Below, one piece after another: positions 22,021 to 35,044 of a stretch of 64,000 nucleotides of DNA. The notes under the pieces are model-generated. The model did no database searches, had not been told where the DNA came from, and saw only the letters and a list, made by a program, of their open reading frames with translations. This stretch comes from Glyphotaelius pellucidus. Taxonomy: Eukaryota > Arthropoda > Insecta > Trichoptera > Limnephilidae. Position numbers and translations under genes: made by a program. The stretch is taken from positions 2,170,001 to 2,234,000 of the forward strand of contig OW386551.1 in the NCBI GenBank assembly GCA_936435175.1, given 5' to 3'. Position 1 is the first letter of the stretch. Each line of letters opens with the position of its first letter.

Positions 22021-24032
22021 TAGCCAGTTAACTGCCTAAAATCATTTTGTAATTAATACAACCAAACAAGCACTCTGTATTTACTGAAGTATAAAATAAA
22101 ATGTGAAATTTGTTTTTAGATTACCTATCTTAAATATTAAAAATTTTGATGATCTGTTGAGCGCCTTTGGAATATTATTTTTCTTTTTCTTTGTCACCTT
22201 TTGAGGTCAAGATCTTAGAACTAAATATCTTACGTCGTTCAAAAGAAACACCGCTGCGAATTCCCAAATAGTTTTTGTTAACTTTTTTGTCCATTACAGC
22301 AAAAACCAACAAGAGACAAAGCCAACTAACAAACAAAAAATGGTTCGGCTCGATAAGAATAGTTCCTTTAAGACTGTTTTTTCAATTGATTCATTGTACA
22401 TAAATTCTTCCGCATCCTTCATCATTACTGTGAACTGTGATCTGTGATTAAACATCTGTTTTATGATACAATACCTCTGATCGGGAGTTTTCAATAATAC
22501 TTCGTCAGAGTTTTTTTATTATCGTATCGTATTTACAACGTATACCTAGCTGGACTCAACGTCCTCTCAATGCCGTGCTTGTCGTCAATCGGATATCTTC
22601 GTAACGTTGAATATATAAAAGGTACCTAAATATTATTTTCATATTCAGTCAGTGACAGAATTTTAAATTTTTGCCTCATGCTTTCATTCACTACAAGCTT
22701 TAATATTGTACATGGCCTGCTATTTAATATCAAGTCTGTATTATTTTGTAGGATTAACATTTTGGCGTTCAAAGATTCATATAAATTACATTTTTAACCC
22801 CTCTACATTTTTACAAATAATGCTGCATTTTAAAACATTTGTTTTTATCAGCTCGTATTTTCTAAAAAATCCTTTTATTTATTACACACCAAGCAGGGTT
22901 ATAAATTCCCTTAAATTATTAATTTATTACGATGTGTCAAAAGATTGGTATTCGTACAACTATTTATTTATTTAGATTGGGCACACGAAAGTTTCTTAGA
23001 ATTGAGGTTAGGGGCTTTAAATTTGGGTAAGTACTACCGTTATCGTTTCTCTGAATATTTAGCATTTCTGACAAGTTTATATTTTACCAGATCCCTCTTA
23101 GATCCTTTATTATTTATTACTTCAATTCAAACCTAACAGTCACTATGTAGATGGCTAACAATGTTAGTATTTTATAGGCACGGGACATTTCAATATTTTA
23201 TTGTTTTCTTACTACTATTTTATTGTCTCGCATTTTATGGCTTTTCTATTTGCTCGACTATCCTATTTTAAGTATTGGGATTGAATGTGGGCTTCTTCTG
23301 GGCCTCCTTCTAATAGAGTAGTTTATAAACAAAAGTTGTTGAGATGGTGCCATATTATTCTATTTAGATAGTGTTGTACTCATATTCTATTGTCTGCTCT
23401 CTGACTCTTCTAAATAATTTAATTGCTCTTAAGTGTCTGCCGAGACGGTGCAAAGATGTGGGTATTGATCAGTGCAGCGCCTACTTCTTCATTATTGAAT
23501 TGTAATATAATTTTTCACTGAAGAAGAAGATAACACTTATAATCTAAACTCAACCCAGAAACTCTCATAAAATTAAGCCGAGACAATCGCCTTAACGTTT
23601 CGGCCGCTCAGACCTCTTATTTAAACGTCATTTTTGTCAATCTCTTTTTCAAATTTCAGAATAAACAATATTATTGTCGATTTTTTTCCCATATTTTGGC
23701 AGCTACCTTTTTCATTGAAAACAAGTGTTCGATGAACTGGTTTGTAACCTAGATAGTGTCTCGGATAAATATATCCGATTTTGTTTATATGGAATACTTA
23801 TTAATATTTTTATTTATTTATTTTACGCTCAGGCTTCTGCATAAATATATAAAGGCAGTAAAATTTTAACATGAGAAAAAATATATACAATATAAATAAA
23901 GTTACAATAGAAAACAAAAATACGTACACGAAATATAAATAAAAGCAACAAAAATTTAAAAGTACAATGAGAAACAAAAACAATAAATTTGTTTTATTGC
24001 TTTTGTAAAAGTCTAAATGAATATTCAATATT
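22021..24032. other. AT-rich DNA, weak low-copy repeats
   Basis: Open frames at 22294-22494 (-), 22706-22975 (+) and 22945-23136 (+) show only low-complexity hydrophobic sequence. 'gccgagacggtgcaaag' at about 23438 recurs in variants near 24199 and 24296, suggesting an old repeat. No gene recognised. Confidence 0.35.
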
Positions 24033-24180
24033 TATTAGAGCGACTCTCTTTTTATAGCTTTTTTAAGATTATTCCCATAAATGTAATATATCATTAAAGA
24101 AATAGACGCTAATAATCTAATGATTATAACATTTATGGGAATAACCTTAAAAAGTTATAAAAAGAGAGTTGTTCTAATAT
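24033..24180. mobile_element. Foldback element with about 60-bp arms
   Basis: tattagagcgactctctttt at the left is mirrored by aaaagagagttgttctaata at the right, and attcccataaatgt by acatttatgggaat. Only about 15 bases lie between the arms. Non-coding. Confidence 0.75.
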
Positions 24181-27100
24181 AATTACTTCATATTTATGTC
24201 GAGACAGTGGCAAGATATGAGCATTGCCATTGTTATAATCTTCTGCGCATTTCTCTTCGTTAATGTTTTTTTTTATTACAGCTTATAAATATACGCCGAG
24301 ACGGCCCCAAGAGGTGTGCTGTGTTGTCTACTGCGCTAACCCCTTCATTAATTAGTCATAAAACGGATTATAAACCTGTGTCTTAGACTAGACTCTAGAC
24401 AGTGCGGGAAAGTGTTATGTAACAGATAAAATAAGACAATTTGTGTTGACGTTTGATTTTGACATGTTGTGATTACTCTGAGTACCTAAGTCGCAAATTA
24501 TATATAATTAACATCGAGACTAAATGCGTCCTTCAGTTGGAAGTTTCTCAAAGACCGGCGCTATACAAATTAGCCAATTATCGTTACTACGCAATCCTGC
24601 TATCCATGTTTTCGGTAAATTGTAACCAATTTATGCTAAAATTTTACAGCCCGAATACTTTTCGGTTTTACAATTTACATACTTACTACGTACCCCGCCA
24701 GTTTTACATAATGTTTAAAGCTACCAACCTTATCTTAATAACTTGATAGATTCTTATCGTCCTACTCATTTTCCTTTTCTCGTTTACCTTTAACAAATTT
24801 GCATAACACGTACCACCGGATACCGGAAAACCGGCAAGCGCGCAACAAAAGTTCTCACTGGATGGCGGCAGAACTACTCTCAACTTACTAACTTTTCTGC
24901 GAACTTTAAATGTATTATTTTATTATGCGAATTTTTAAATATTCAATTACTGGAGAATTCTTTATAAGAATATCGTCTGTATCAGTTATACAAATGACGT
25001 GCAGCCGGGAATATTATAAATTATTGTTTCCCCAAAGTCGAGAATGATTTTTTTTAATAAAAATCGCTTGACAAACACAGGGCACGATTTTAAGTGCATT
25101 AGTTTTTTTTTTATTTTGTGATTAATTTAACCTCCCAAATGCCAAGGAGCAAACGACGTAAATTTCGCAAAGTTTTGACTGTGACGTAATATTTTTTAGG
25201 TTTATTTTGTGCTTTCGTATATTATATTTACCCAAACACATTCCTTGAACAATAAACTATGCATAAAAACAACATTATTTGCGTTTATTTGATAAATTTA
25301 GAGGTTTTTCTATCTTTTTCACGACTACGACGCTAGTAGTTTGACTGCTCAAATCCCGGGTAAAATGAAGGATCGATGTCATGGAAAAAATTTATAAAAA
25401 TTATTCCGAGTGGCTAGGAGTATTTAGGATACCTCATACTTCAAGAACAAGAATGCCCCAAGCGATTCTGACCTTGTCCTTCATACGTTTTCTTTATACA
25501 TAAGGGTTAAAATCGCATTCCAAAATAAAAATAAATTGAAAATTTTGGCGTGTGCGCCGGTGCACACCCGGCAATTGACCTGAATAAAAAAATTAATCGA
25601 TGGAAACTGTTACAGATAATATTTTTAAGGTTGTTTCTTATATACGTTCATACATTTCTAACGAACAATTTTTTATTTTATTTATCATGTAAACCAATTC
25701 GTAGTAATGATTATTCTAAAACAGTGATAACTATATAAGGCCTTAACTTTTCCAATGCGAGAAGTTTGAAAATGAGTAATTTTTGTAAACTATACTTTTT
25801 CAACGCTCAACTTAAGATTATAGCTGTTTAATTGTGAGTGTTCTACGTCGACAACAGGACGTCATTAAACAGTAACAAATTTGCAATACTTATAAGCAAT
25901 GAAAATATTATTGTTGAAATCTTAAAAGGGACATTATTATTTGCTTTTTTAATGATTTTTTTACTATATTAACCCAAGAACTTCGATTTTCTTGATGATA
26001 TCTTCATAATAAGTCATATTTGCATCAAACTCCATCATATTGAAGCGCTTATTTGAGGCGCTCAGCAGAAGAGTGGCCCAACACACCAACATTCGTTATT
26101 ATCAAAGTCGTTAACAAAAATTCTCAGTGGCCCAATTTTAGTTTTCATATATTCATTTGGTACAGCTGCGTTCATCGGGTTAAAACAATATTATATATGT
26201 ATTATGAATTTTTTGTATTTTACTGATCTGAGTGAAGATAATGCAGGCTAAATTAAAATGTAAATTCTTGAATTCGCGTAAAAAATGGCTATGAAGCGGA
26301 GTCCGGAACTTAAAAAGGGGCACTGTTTTTTGCCCGGAACTGGAACAAAGCCGGAAGACAAAAGTACTGCTTCGCTACTCAGTTTTTCACATGAACGTAT
26401 ACACCGTGTCCGGAAACTCGTGGCACAAGTGAGAAACTGGTGAAATTACATCAGATTATTAGAGTCAATTTTGTGGTGCATCTTTTACTAATTTGAGCTT
26501 TAGTTCTTGAGTTTTCGAGTAAGTCGAGTCCGAAGTCATTCAATACCGATTTTTTGTACTTATATACACAAAAGGTATATAGGAAAGTAATTTTAACCGT
26601 ACCTTTATGCATTTGAATGGAAATATGATTTTTACTTTTGTTATTCGGCGGTACATCCTCTCTGCACACCCCTTTGGGAACCTACTTAGTTATATTTTGT
26701 CTAAGTAAGTAAACCGTATATTCCCAAAACCGACTGCTTATTGTTATTTTTTAAATCTCATCATGTATTTTTTTATGTAAACATCTTGTATTAGGTCTGT
26801 GTATTTTTGAGCATGTACCTTTTATTGTATTTTTCCTGATTTGTTTTTTATGCATTTCTATAGTCCATCATGGAGGATACTTTATTTTAACTTTGTGACA
26901 CCAACAGTACATACATCAAATGAGTGGTTATAATATTATTCATAAAATCTTATAAGACATGTTTCTGTGAAATATTAAGTGATTCTTCATATGTTTGTGT
27001 CTGTATGTTGCTTCTGTAAAATGTTTTGTAAAATTTTTCTTCATATATTGTGTCTGCATATTGGGTTGGGTTGGGTTTATCTTTTCAAATGTACCAATTG

Positions 27101-27840
27101 GCGATCCCTTAATGAGTTTTGATAACTCATGGGAATGCAACTTCGTTGTATGTTTTATTTAAAAAAAAAAAAAAATTGTATTTAGGACGCCGGGGGGGGG
27201 GGGGGCAACTTTCGGGGATCAACTGTCAAGAAATCGTAAACAGTACCTACAATCCTTTAGTCAACTAAAACAACATTACATGAGACAGAAAACGGCGCTT
27301 AGTATATGCAGTATAAAATTAATTTGAGCAATATTTTTTATTTTTTTATTTTAACTATTTTCTTCAATAAATTTTACACAAATTTATGTGTGAAAAATAT
27401 AAGAAAAACACTTTTATATTTTTATTACATTCAAATTAAGCTCAATTCTTTGATTCTACTTGCTAACAAGTCACCTTTATTTACATATTTTTATTCTGCG
27501 TAAATATAATGTTTTGTTATTTTAACATGTTCTATTCTCTTCCTTAAGTTTTCACATTTTTTTGTTCTGGTTGTAACACATAATTGTATCACGTACCTAT
27601 TTTTTTGCCTTTATCACACATAAATCATATTATTGTTTTATATCAGTTCTTATATAAACCTAGTATGTATATTATTTAAATATTGTATAACTATTATATT
27701 TTCGTTATTATTAAAATACTCTATGTACCACTGTATATGTAACACTTGATTGTAAAAGCCATTTTATGGCATTTAAATAAATAAATTATCTCATTTAATA
27801 AAAACGCGTTAATATTTTTATAACGTTATAAATGATCTCC
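24181..27840. other. Long AT-rich stretch without recognised genes
   Basis: Frames of up to 97 codons occur but are low-complexity or overlap on opposite strands. A GC-richer patch lies at 24810-24880. A 14-base G run (27192-27205) follows an A run at about 27160-27174. The segment 26636-26745 has a diverged relative at 28101-28201. Confidence 0.4.
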
Positions 27841-27847
27841 TTGTTGT

Positions 27848-27889
27848 ATTTTAACTAATAAATGTATTTTCTTTTTGTTACAGGTGAGT
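27848..27889 (+). promoter_or_regulatory. Candidate recursive splice site (acceptor joined to donor)
   Basis: A branch-point-like ttaactaat (27850-27858) is followed by the pyrimidine tract ttttctttttgttacag. The AG at 27882-27883 is immediately followed by GTGAGT (27884-27889), a strong donor. Zero-length exons of this kind mark recursive splicing in very long insect introns, where such sites are pyrimidine-rich and joined to GTRAGT. No exon is seen around it, fitting an intronic location. A single chance match in 64 kb is possible. Confidence 0.5.
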
Positions 27890-30800
27890 TCACATATACA
27901 CGAATTTAGTTCCGAATTCTCCTATAAGGTAAAAGTTTAGTACTATGAATAAATTTTTGTATTCTTTCTTACTTAAAGCAATATACTTAGATAAACCATC
28001 TACGTCTGCTCTTTTAGTCGTCGATTTTTTTTATACCTGTGCGCTGCTATACACAGTATTTAGACAAGTAGTCTTAATGAAATATGTTTTACATTTTTTT
28101 TATTCTGCGGTGCATCATCTCTGCATAACCCTTCGCGGATACTTACTTATATTTTGTGTAATTATGTATATCTATTTTCCCCAAACCGACTGCATATTGT
28201 GTACAAGTATGCTGTCGTGGAATTCAGAAATATTTTCCGATCGACATAGCAGACAAATTGCAGAGTTCACAATTTACTGTGAAAACGATACGAGATTTCT
28301 GTCTCAGCTCAATGCACATTAAAGGCTGTCATTTGGGAACTGGGAATACAATGACGGATCGCTAATATGCATTGACTACTGTAAACCTTCAAGTAGAGAA
28401 CAGGCCTCTTGGTAAACGGGTACAATTTACAATGCAGACATGAGACACGAGGGTGGTTGCTTCGTGAAGGCAGTCACGTACTGAGAATAAATATATTTGT
28501 TTAATTTTCATTACTGCGATAATAAAGATAAGCTTGGGATATACTGTTTAAATGTCTAATGCAAGAAAAGCCCAACCCCACCCAACTTTAGTTGAAGTTT
28601 TTACTTACATACGTATATTGAAATCAACTATAAAAGCAAGAATCTACAAAATTCAAAACGGATTTATACACACCAACACAGCAATCTAAAAAACATCACT
28701 AATACATGAACACTACACAAGACATGATAATAAATTATACACTAATACAGTAAAGACTGAAAGTGGTAAAATAAACACAGGTCATGAGGGTATACTACAC
28801 ACATATACAATATCTTCTCCGATATCCTAAAAACAGGGAACAGATTAAACATATTTGAGAAAAATTGTTTCATCTTAAGAAGAATATAAACGCTAGAAAT
28901 ATTTCGATTTTCATGCCTACAAAATTTAAAATTGCGCGTCGTATTTGCACGAAGAAAGTAAGCGAAAAAGTTTTTTTTATTTATTTTGTGCATAATTTTA
29001 TAAGAATGAAAAAAAGTTAGAACACAAAAACCTCAAAAATAGTCTTAGCCATAAGGGGGTATTTTTCAAAAAATTATTTCTTACATTACTTTACTTCATA
29101 GTTAAGCCATGAAAAAACATTTTTTTTAATGGTCTACGCTTATATTTTTTGTTATGTAAATAATAATTTTATTGTAATTCCAACACATAGAAAAGCTAGT
29201 TAAAGCTTCAATTTATCTGTAGCATATTTTTTTATGTTCATACTGTAAACCGATTCGTCGCAAAGATGAATCTAAATAGTATCTAAATAGGATTCCACAT
29301 ATAGCATCATCTTAAAAGGAAACCGGGCGGCGTTTTGTCCACACAAACGTATCCCCCAATTTCCCCTCTGAATTTGGACCCTAGTCCAAATATTTTTTAA
29401 TATAAAATAGATATCGACCACTAGCATGTCCTTACCTTTTTCCCTTTTTTCGTAAGTTACTTCTTTTAGGAGTTAGGACTCTCCAAAAACGTTAAAATTG
29501 TCTGGTTTGAATGCCGTTAACAGAAGTTCAGTATACAAACTAGACAATGTAGTTTTAAAATAAGCAAAACCTACAGTCATAGAATATTTTCTTCTTGTAA
29601 AGTTGGTTAAAAATATATATCAAAAATCGGTCCAGTTTTGGAGTACAAAACCTCGATTTTTACGATTTTATTTTGTTATTATCATCGTGAGGTGCAGTTG
29701 TCCCTTTCTCCTAGTATTCGGAAGGGTAACAGAGACAGTGACGGCAACAGTTTGGTAGAATTATTCAAATTTCTTTGCGACCTCTTAAGATTATTAGTGA
29801 GTAAAATTTCAATAATTTTTCTTGTGATGTAATTTTTAAAACTGGTGTAATTTATAGTACGATATAAGTTACGAAGGTAAAAGAAAATGAACATTTTATA
29901 ACGTGCTGCCTTATTCATGCTCGGTTGTCTCTGTCATACATTTAGGTGCACGACCCCTTACAATTATTTTCAGTTGTGAGTTCTTATATGCCAAACCTTT
30001 CCCAATGATTAGAAAACCTGAGTATGTTGAAACCGTAGTTTGCTAAGGTTAGGAATTTTAGGACCAATAATAATAGAACTTCAGGGTTTTGTTGGTAATC
30101 CGCCGACCCAGGCCGACCCCGGTCTCGGGAAGCTACCCAATAGGAAGTTATAATCAACGATGACAACTGACTTATATGCAAATCCGGTTCGGGACTGATA
30201 TACAATAGTCGAGGAAGTGCTTCGTCTTCACAAATCCACCGGGAGCCACCGCCGATATTGCTTAACCTTACGTGTTCTGTGTTCCGGGTATGTGTAACAT
30301 ACATGAGTACCACACACACATATTGAAAACAGCTTTAGGTACTTTACTGTGTACAATTTGGTGCATGCAGACTCATTTGGATAAAATTCAGGTGCTCTTA
30401 TTGAAATAAATAAATAAATGTGCTGTTTTTTTTAAACCCTCGGGTTTCTATAAATAAAAAATCATGTCACCAAATATTCCAGTTTATCATTCATTTTTAT
30501 AGATAATAATTTATATCGAAATGAAATACCAATTTTGGAAGCAGATGAAAGACTCTTTCAGATTTTTTTTATAAAAACATTTGGCAAATCCTGATCGGGT
30601 GTACTGTTTTATGTTTAATAGAATTATTTTAAATTATACCGGAGCGCCTATAATAAGCATTTACAAAATGAATGTAGGTGTTCCATTCTAAATCTGTTAT
30701 AGTGTATGTCTGACCATGATAGAAATGGAAGATAGAACGAGTTTTCTGAGGACTAGTAATTTGGTGACCCGATTGGTTAAATGAGTGAGTTTTTAAATCT

Positions 30801-30940
30801 TATCTTCACAAATGGGCCCAGCCTTTTTATTATTTTTTGATGATCTGCGGATGTCTCTAGGGAATGAGCGTCATGTCATTTTTTATGAGGGAGGAAACAC
30901 AAAATCCAGACATTCCACAAATGTACTTTTAAGCTTTTTA
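27890..30940. other. Long stretch without recognised genes
   Basis: The largest frames are 27945-28322 (+, 125 codons, compositionally cysteine- and tyrosine-rich, no family recognised) and 29984-30319 (-, 111 codons, containing SRDRGRPGSADYQQNPEVLL). The latter looks repeat-like, but I see no second copy here. Neither is called as a gene. Confidence 0.4.
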
Positions 30941-31273
30941 GTTTTTATTGTTGTAACAGCTTCGGTTTCAAACTGTGGTTAAACCACTTTGTGCCGACTT
31001 ATTTATATGATTCTAAATTTCAATTTGTTGGTGTCTAAATTGATTTATTACCGGTTAAAACAGTTAGCTGAGAAAATAATTGTAACAATGGATTCTCTGT
31101 TATGTGGGTATGTTTGAAATTATTTTCTTAGCAAATTTGTTTAACAGTTAAAAAATCAATTACGACATCTTCAAAATTGAAATTGAGAATCATATAAATA
31201 AGTCGTCTCAAAGTGGTTTAACCACAGTTTGAAAATGGCATTTAAGCGTAAACAGCTGTCAAAATAATAAAAA
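30941..31273. mobile_element. Foldback MITE with about 70-bp terminal inverted repeats
   Basis: aacagcttcggtttcaaact and gtggttaaaccactttg on the left are mirrored by caaagtggtttaaccac and agtttgaaaatgg on the right, then by aaacagctgtc. The internal 'atatgattct' and 'agaatcatat' also pair. Similar 'gcgtaaacagctgt' or 'gccgaaacagctgt' words occur at 31900 and 54930. Confidence 0.75.
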
Positions 31274-32002
31274 TTAAAATACTTGCTTTAAAATTAATAA
31301 AAATATTTAAATAAAAAAATAAAAACTTTAAAAAAACTGTATTCGTGTAGCAAAATAATTTCAATCATGTGCAAATCTTGAGCTGTGTTGAACTGTCTCC
31401 ACTGGTATACACCGATACTGTCTCTTTGGATCACATGGTAGTCTCTTTTCTCTTTACAATAAAGGATTAAATCAAACTGATTGCTGTTTCTGCACAATTT
31501 TCAGCACTAACTAATAACGATACGATATTGAATGAACATGCTACGATAATAATAATATTGTAGTATTTTATCGTCAGCACCCTCGGGCCGTTATGAACTT
31601 CGCACTGTAATCAATTTGCTGATGTTGTTCTCGAGAGAACCGTTTTCGATATCTCCCGTTCTGCTGTACCTATATTTATGGCATCTCCGGAGAATCGTTC
31701 TTACATAAATAAGACGGATAAGACTTGCATTTAGTGTCGATACAATTTTATTTCGTGTTTATTATTACTAGTTAAAATTTCGTTTATCCCTTTTTCATTG
31801 ATGATGCAATAATTACGTTTCCATTGCAACGTAACAATAAGATTATAAGTTATAACATAAGAGTCTCGTTCTTGAACCTCTGTGTTTGAAAATGGATTTG
31901 AACGCCGAAACAGCTGTTAGATTAAAAATATAAACCAGTTAGATAAAAGAGAAGACTGACTTTATAAACGCATGAGCATTGTTTGCTAGAAACTAATGAC
32001 CA
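31274..32002. other. AT-rich DNA, no gene seen
   Basis: One chance-like minus frame at 31294-31497. A GC-richer patch near 31570-31600 is too short to interpret. Confidence 0.35.
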
Positions 32003-32222
32003 AAAAATTAAGGGCCAGTTGTTTCACAGAATTTGAACAATTCATCAAAATTAATTTTCAAGTCCCGTTAAAGTTCTATTCGAGTTCTGTTATTAATACA
32101 GGTCTGCAAAACAACAGGCCCACAATGATATAGGTAAAATCAGAACTTGCACGGAATTGTAAAATTAACTTTGAATTTTGTTGATGAATTGTTCGAACTC
32201 TGCGAGACAATTCGACACAAGT
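32003..32222. mobile_element. Foldback MITE family C, copy 4
   Basis: gggccagttgtttcacagaa and ttgaacaattcatcaaaatt at the left are mirrored by gatgaattgttcgaactctg and gagacaatt at the right. It is the clearest copy of the family's outer ends. Confidence 0.7.
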
Positions 32223-32258
32223 ACCATCTTCAAAAAAGTCTCTTTTTTGTCTTTTTAT

Positions 32259-32712
32259 GTTAGCTCCACACAGGAGACCCTGGGGAAAAATCCCTCAAGG
32301 CCTATGTCATCTTTGGGGATGCTATGTGGAGGGTTTTTTAAGAGTAAGGAAAAAGAGGAAGTTTTGGGAAGGAAAAGGGTGTGAGAATTGCATAGATATC
32401 TGGGGGTCAGTGTATGAATCCATTCCTCCCACTGCGGTGCAAGGAAATGGGTCGAGAGTCAGGCTAGAGAAGACTAGGTTAGGTCTCGCTCAACCAAGTC
32501 TCCCCCGATCCAGCCCGCCACGCAGCAGTTGGGCAAACGCATTCGCCGCCAAGATCTTGACAAACCTCACCTCTTGAACTTGGGCATCCCTGCTAAGTCG
32601 CCAAATTCAGCGAAACATTTGGGATGACCATTAACAGAGGGATGACCATTAACATTATCCAGTAAACGGTTCCCGGGGCGGCGGTACCCTTAACCGCCTA
32701 CCAAATTTGAAA
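32259..32712 (-). mobile_element. SINE with LINE-type 3' tail (family S), copy 1
   Basis: Read on the minus strand it starts near 32712 (tttggtaggcggttaagggt) and ends in the ccccaaagatgacataggcc then cctcctgtgtggagc block at 32259. It lacks the A-rich tail. The 3' block is shared with the LINE at 17148-18215. The frames at 32178-32577 only cross it. Confidence 0.7.
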
Positions 32713-32810
32713 AGATACAAAAAAACTCAATAGTATATTTTGTTGATTGATTTTAGATTTTAAAAATAATTATGTGATGTTCTACAAATTTTACACAAAG
32801 AAATCTGTGA

Positions 32811-33502
32811 TTGAATCCATTCTCTTTCATTACTAATTTTTTCTTAGCTTACGATTGTCCCATGTTTCTTCAATATTATTCTAGATTTTACTCTTATTTG
32901 CCTGCATGTTGTATTTATAGCATGCGGGGAAATCGTCCCACTTTGCCAAGTCTAGCCGCCAGACACAAATGTGTCATTTACAGTTTGCAGTTATAGATGT
33001 CAAATTGTCACCTATATTATCTCAAAGACTCGATCAAACGTTCGTAATAAGATTTCTTTCATCCTGATAACTGTAATGGGTACCATTTTAACTAAACATA
33101 ACCGTATAATTTGTGTTATAAATCATTTCGTTATCATTGTTCTATTGGCAACAGTTGACCTTTTAAACAAGGTGTCTGTTTTAAAATTTATAAGTTAAAG
33201 TTCACACGACAAAGCCAATCGTTCTGTCTGAGGAAAATATCGCTAGAAGTCCTCAGAGACAGAAATGATTGATGGATTTGTGTCATTTTGCAAGAATAAG
33301 AGTGATAAAATGGAGAAATACGTGTTTTAGTTGTGGCAGTTTTCAACTAAGTTTGTTCATACCGAAACTACATCTGGACTAATATTTATAATACTTGCTT
33401 TACACATTGCTATTTTCATTGCCTACAATAGACATCCAATTTGATGCCTATGATTGCCTATTTAAGAATTCATAGATAGTTACCATTTTTCTTTTTTTTA
33501 CA
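32811..33502. other. Unique DNA with an imperfect hairpin
   Basis: ttctgtctgagga (from 33222) and tcctcagagacagaa (to 33264) can pair with a 2-base bulge. No gene is seen. Confidence 0.35.
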
Positions 33503-33932
33503 TTATCTCCGCACAGGACGCCCTGGGGAAAAAATCACTCAGAGCCTTTATCGTTTTCGGGGATGCTGTGTGGAGGGTCTTTTTAGGAAAAGGGAGGAGA
33601 GGTAGTTCTGGGAAGGAAAAGGTATGAGGGTTGAGTAGGAATCTGGGGGTCAATTTGTTCAGGAATGACGAACGTATGAATCCATCCCTCCCACTGCAGT
33701 GCAAGGCGACGGGTCGAAAGAGTCCGGCTGGAGAGGTTAAATGGTCTTCCTCAACCAGTCTCTCCCGATCCGGTTCGCCAAGCTGTACCTAGGCAAATTT
33801 CACCACGTGAACGCGGGCACCTCTGCAAAGTCATTAAACGTAGCGAGCCACCTGGGATGATCCAGAGGCAGAGGTGTTGTTTATCCAATAAATGGTTCCC
33901 TGGGTGGCGGTACCCATACCCGTATCCCAAAT
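33503..33932 (-). mobile_element. SINE family S, copy 2
   Basis: Full-length-looking reverse copy. The tail block ctccgcacaggacgccctgg is at the left, the purine-rich gggaggagaggtagttctgg is in the middle, and the head ggtggcggtacccatac is at the right. Confidence 0.75.
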
Positions 33933-34408
33933 TGTTTTAAGTGTCTTTAAATATATCCACTGTTTTAGAAATTTCATTCATCCCATTCCTCTTATGCTAT
34001 GCTGTTCTAGAACATCTGATCTACCGTTTGGTGTATGCGGTGACGACTACGGGAAGAAGTTTTCAGGCGTTTTGACAGTTCAGTGCTCGCTGAAAAAATT
34101 GGTTTGACCCAGAAATTTCAGACAGATTTACAAGATTTTTCTCCCACAGCAAACAGATTTCTGTTTTATTCATAGTCATGATACACGTGGAAGCTTCCTT
34201 AATGAAAACAATATTTTTCTATCACACTTTCTTCGCACATGTGTCTTCTATAACGTGGGAGTTCTGTTTACACTTAATCGAATAATAACAAAGTTGCGAT
34301 AAACGATTAACACTAGAGCATGGTGGTCTCGCCTATGAGATGAAAACATATGTTTTGATGAATGGATATTTGTGGTGGCTTTTGTGTAATTTTTATATAC
34401 GAGTAGAA
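33933..34408. other. Unique DNA, no gene seen
   Basis: Only chance-like short frames. Confidence 0.35.
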
Positions 34409-34590
34409 TCATGTTGTACGAGTAAAACTCTTTGTACACATTTTGTATGAGAAAAACTCTTCGTACTCATTCATTTTGTATGAGAAGAACTCTTTGTACT
34501 CATTCATTTTGTATGAGAAAAACTTTTTGCACTCATTCATTTCTCGTTATACTAATTCGAAAAACACGTTATACTCATTCATTTTGATGA
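34409..34590. repeat. 33-bp tandem repeat, in-frame
   Basis: Units of attttgtatgagaa plus actctttgtactcattc repeat at 33-base steps (attttgta at 34440, 34473 and 34506), with degenerate units on both sides. Because 33 is a multiple of 3, a frame at 34443-34685 reads repeated YEKNSLYSFIL units. I regard it as a minisatellite, not a gene. Confidence 0.8.
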
Positions 34591-34756
34591 AAAAAAATGA
34601 TTCGATTAATTTGTGTTGTTTCACAATTGAATTTAATAATTATTTCACAAGAACAAGCCGTCGTGTGACAGCTTTGTGGGACTAAAACATGTATTAAATT
34701 TTTCTTGTATTAATAAATAAAAAAAAATCATTTAAAATAATATGCCATAATGTATC

Positions 34757-34990
34757 ATGGTGAAATATATTCTAAGTGTCTTCCTTGTGAAAGACCACCA
34801 TTCAGGATTCCAGTTTCTTGAAATGGCTTTAACCGTGTTTGGTGACGAGATCTAAATAGCCAGGTACTTACCCACTTTCCTCTTTCCCGTCTCCTTTCTC
34901 TCCCACTGTCTTTAGCTTCACCAGATACCCCAATTGTGGATGCCATAGTCTTTAGATGGTTGGGAGCATTTGGGACTCTTGGAAGAACCG
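34757..34990 (+). mobile_element. tRNA-SINE body (family T), headless
   Basis: gaccaccattcaggatt, tttcttgaaatggctttaac and cgtgtttggtgac match the minus-strand body of the SINE at 12605-12991. The tRNA-like head is absent. The minus frame at 34755-35045 is a by-product. Confidence 0.65.
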
Positions 34991-35044
34991 GTCGTACAGG
35001 ACGATACCACGTCCTAAGAACAATGGTCTGAAGTTTATTCCGCA

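Noticed and set aside
27945..28322. 125-codon frame just after the splice-like site
   Set aside because: No family, biased composition, and it starts 60 bases beyond the donor, so it is not an exon of the predicted junction.
29984..30319. 111-codon minus frame
   Set aside because: No recognisable domain; its sequence feels repeat-like but no second copy exists in the window, so neither gene nor repeat could be supported.
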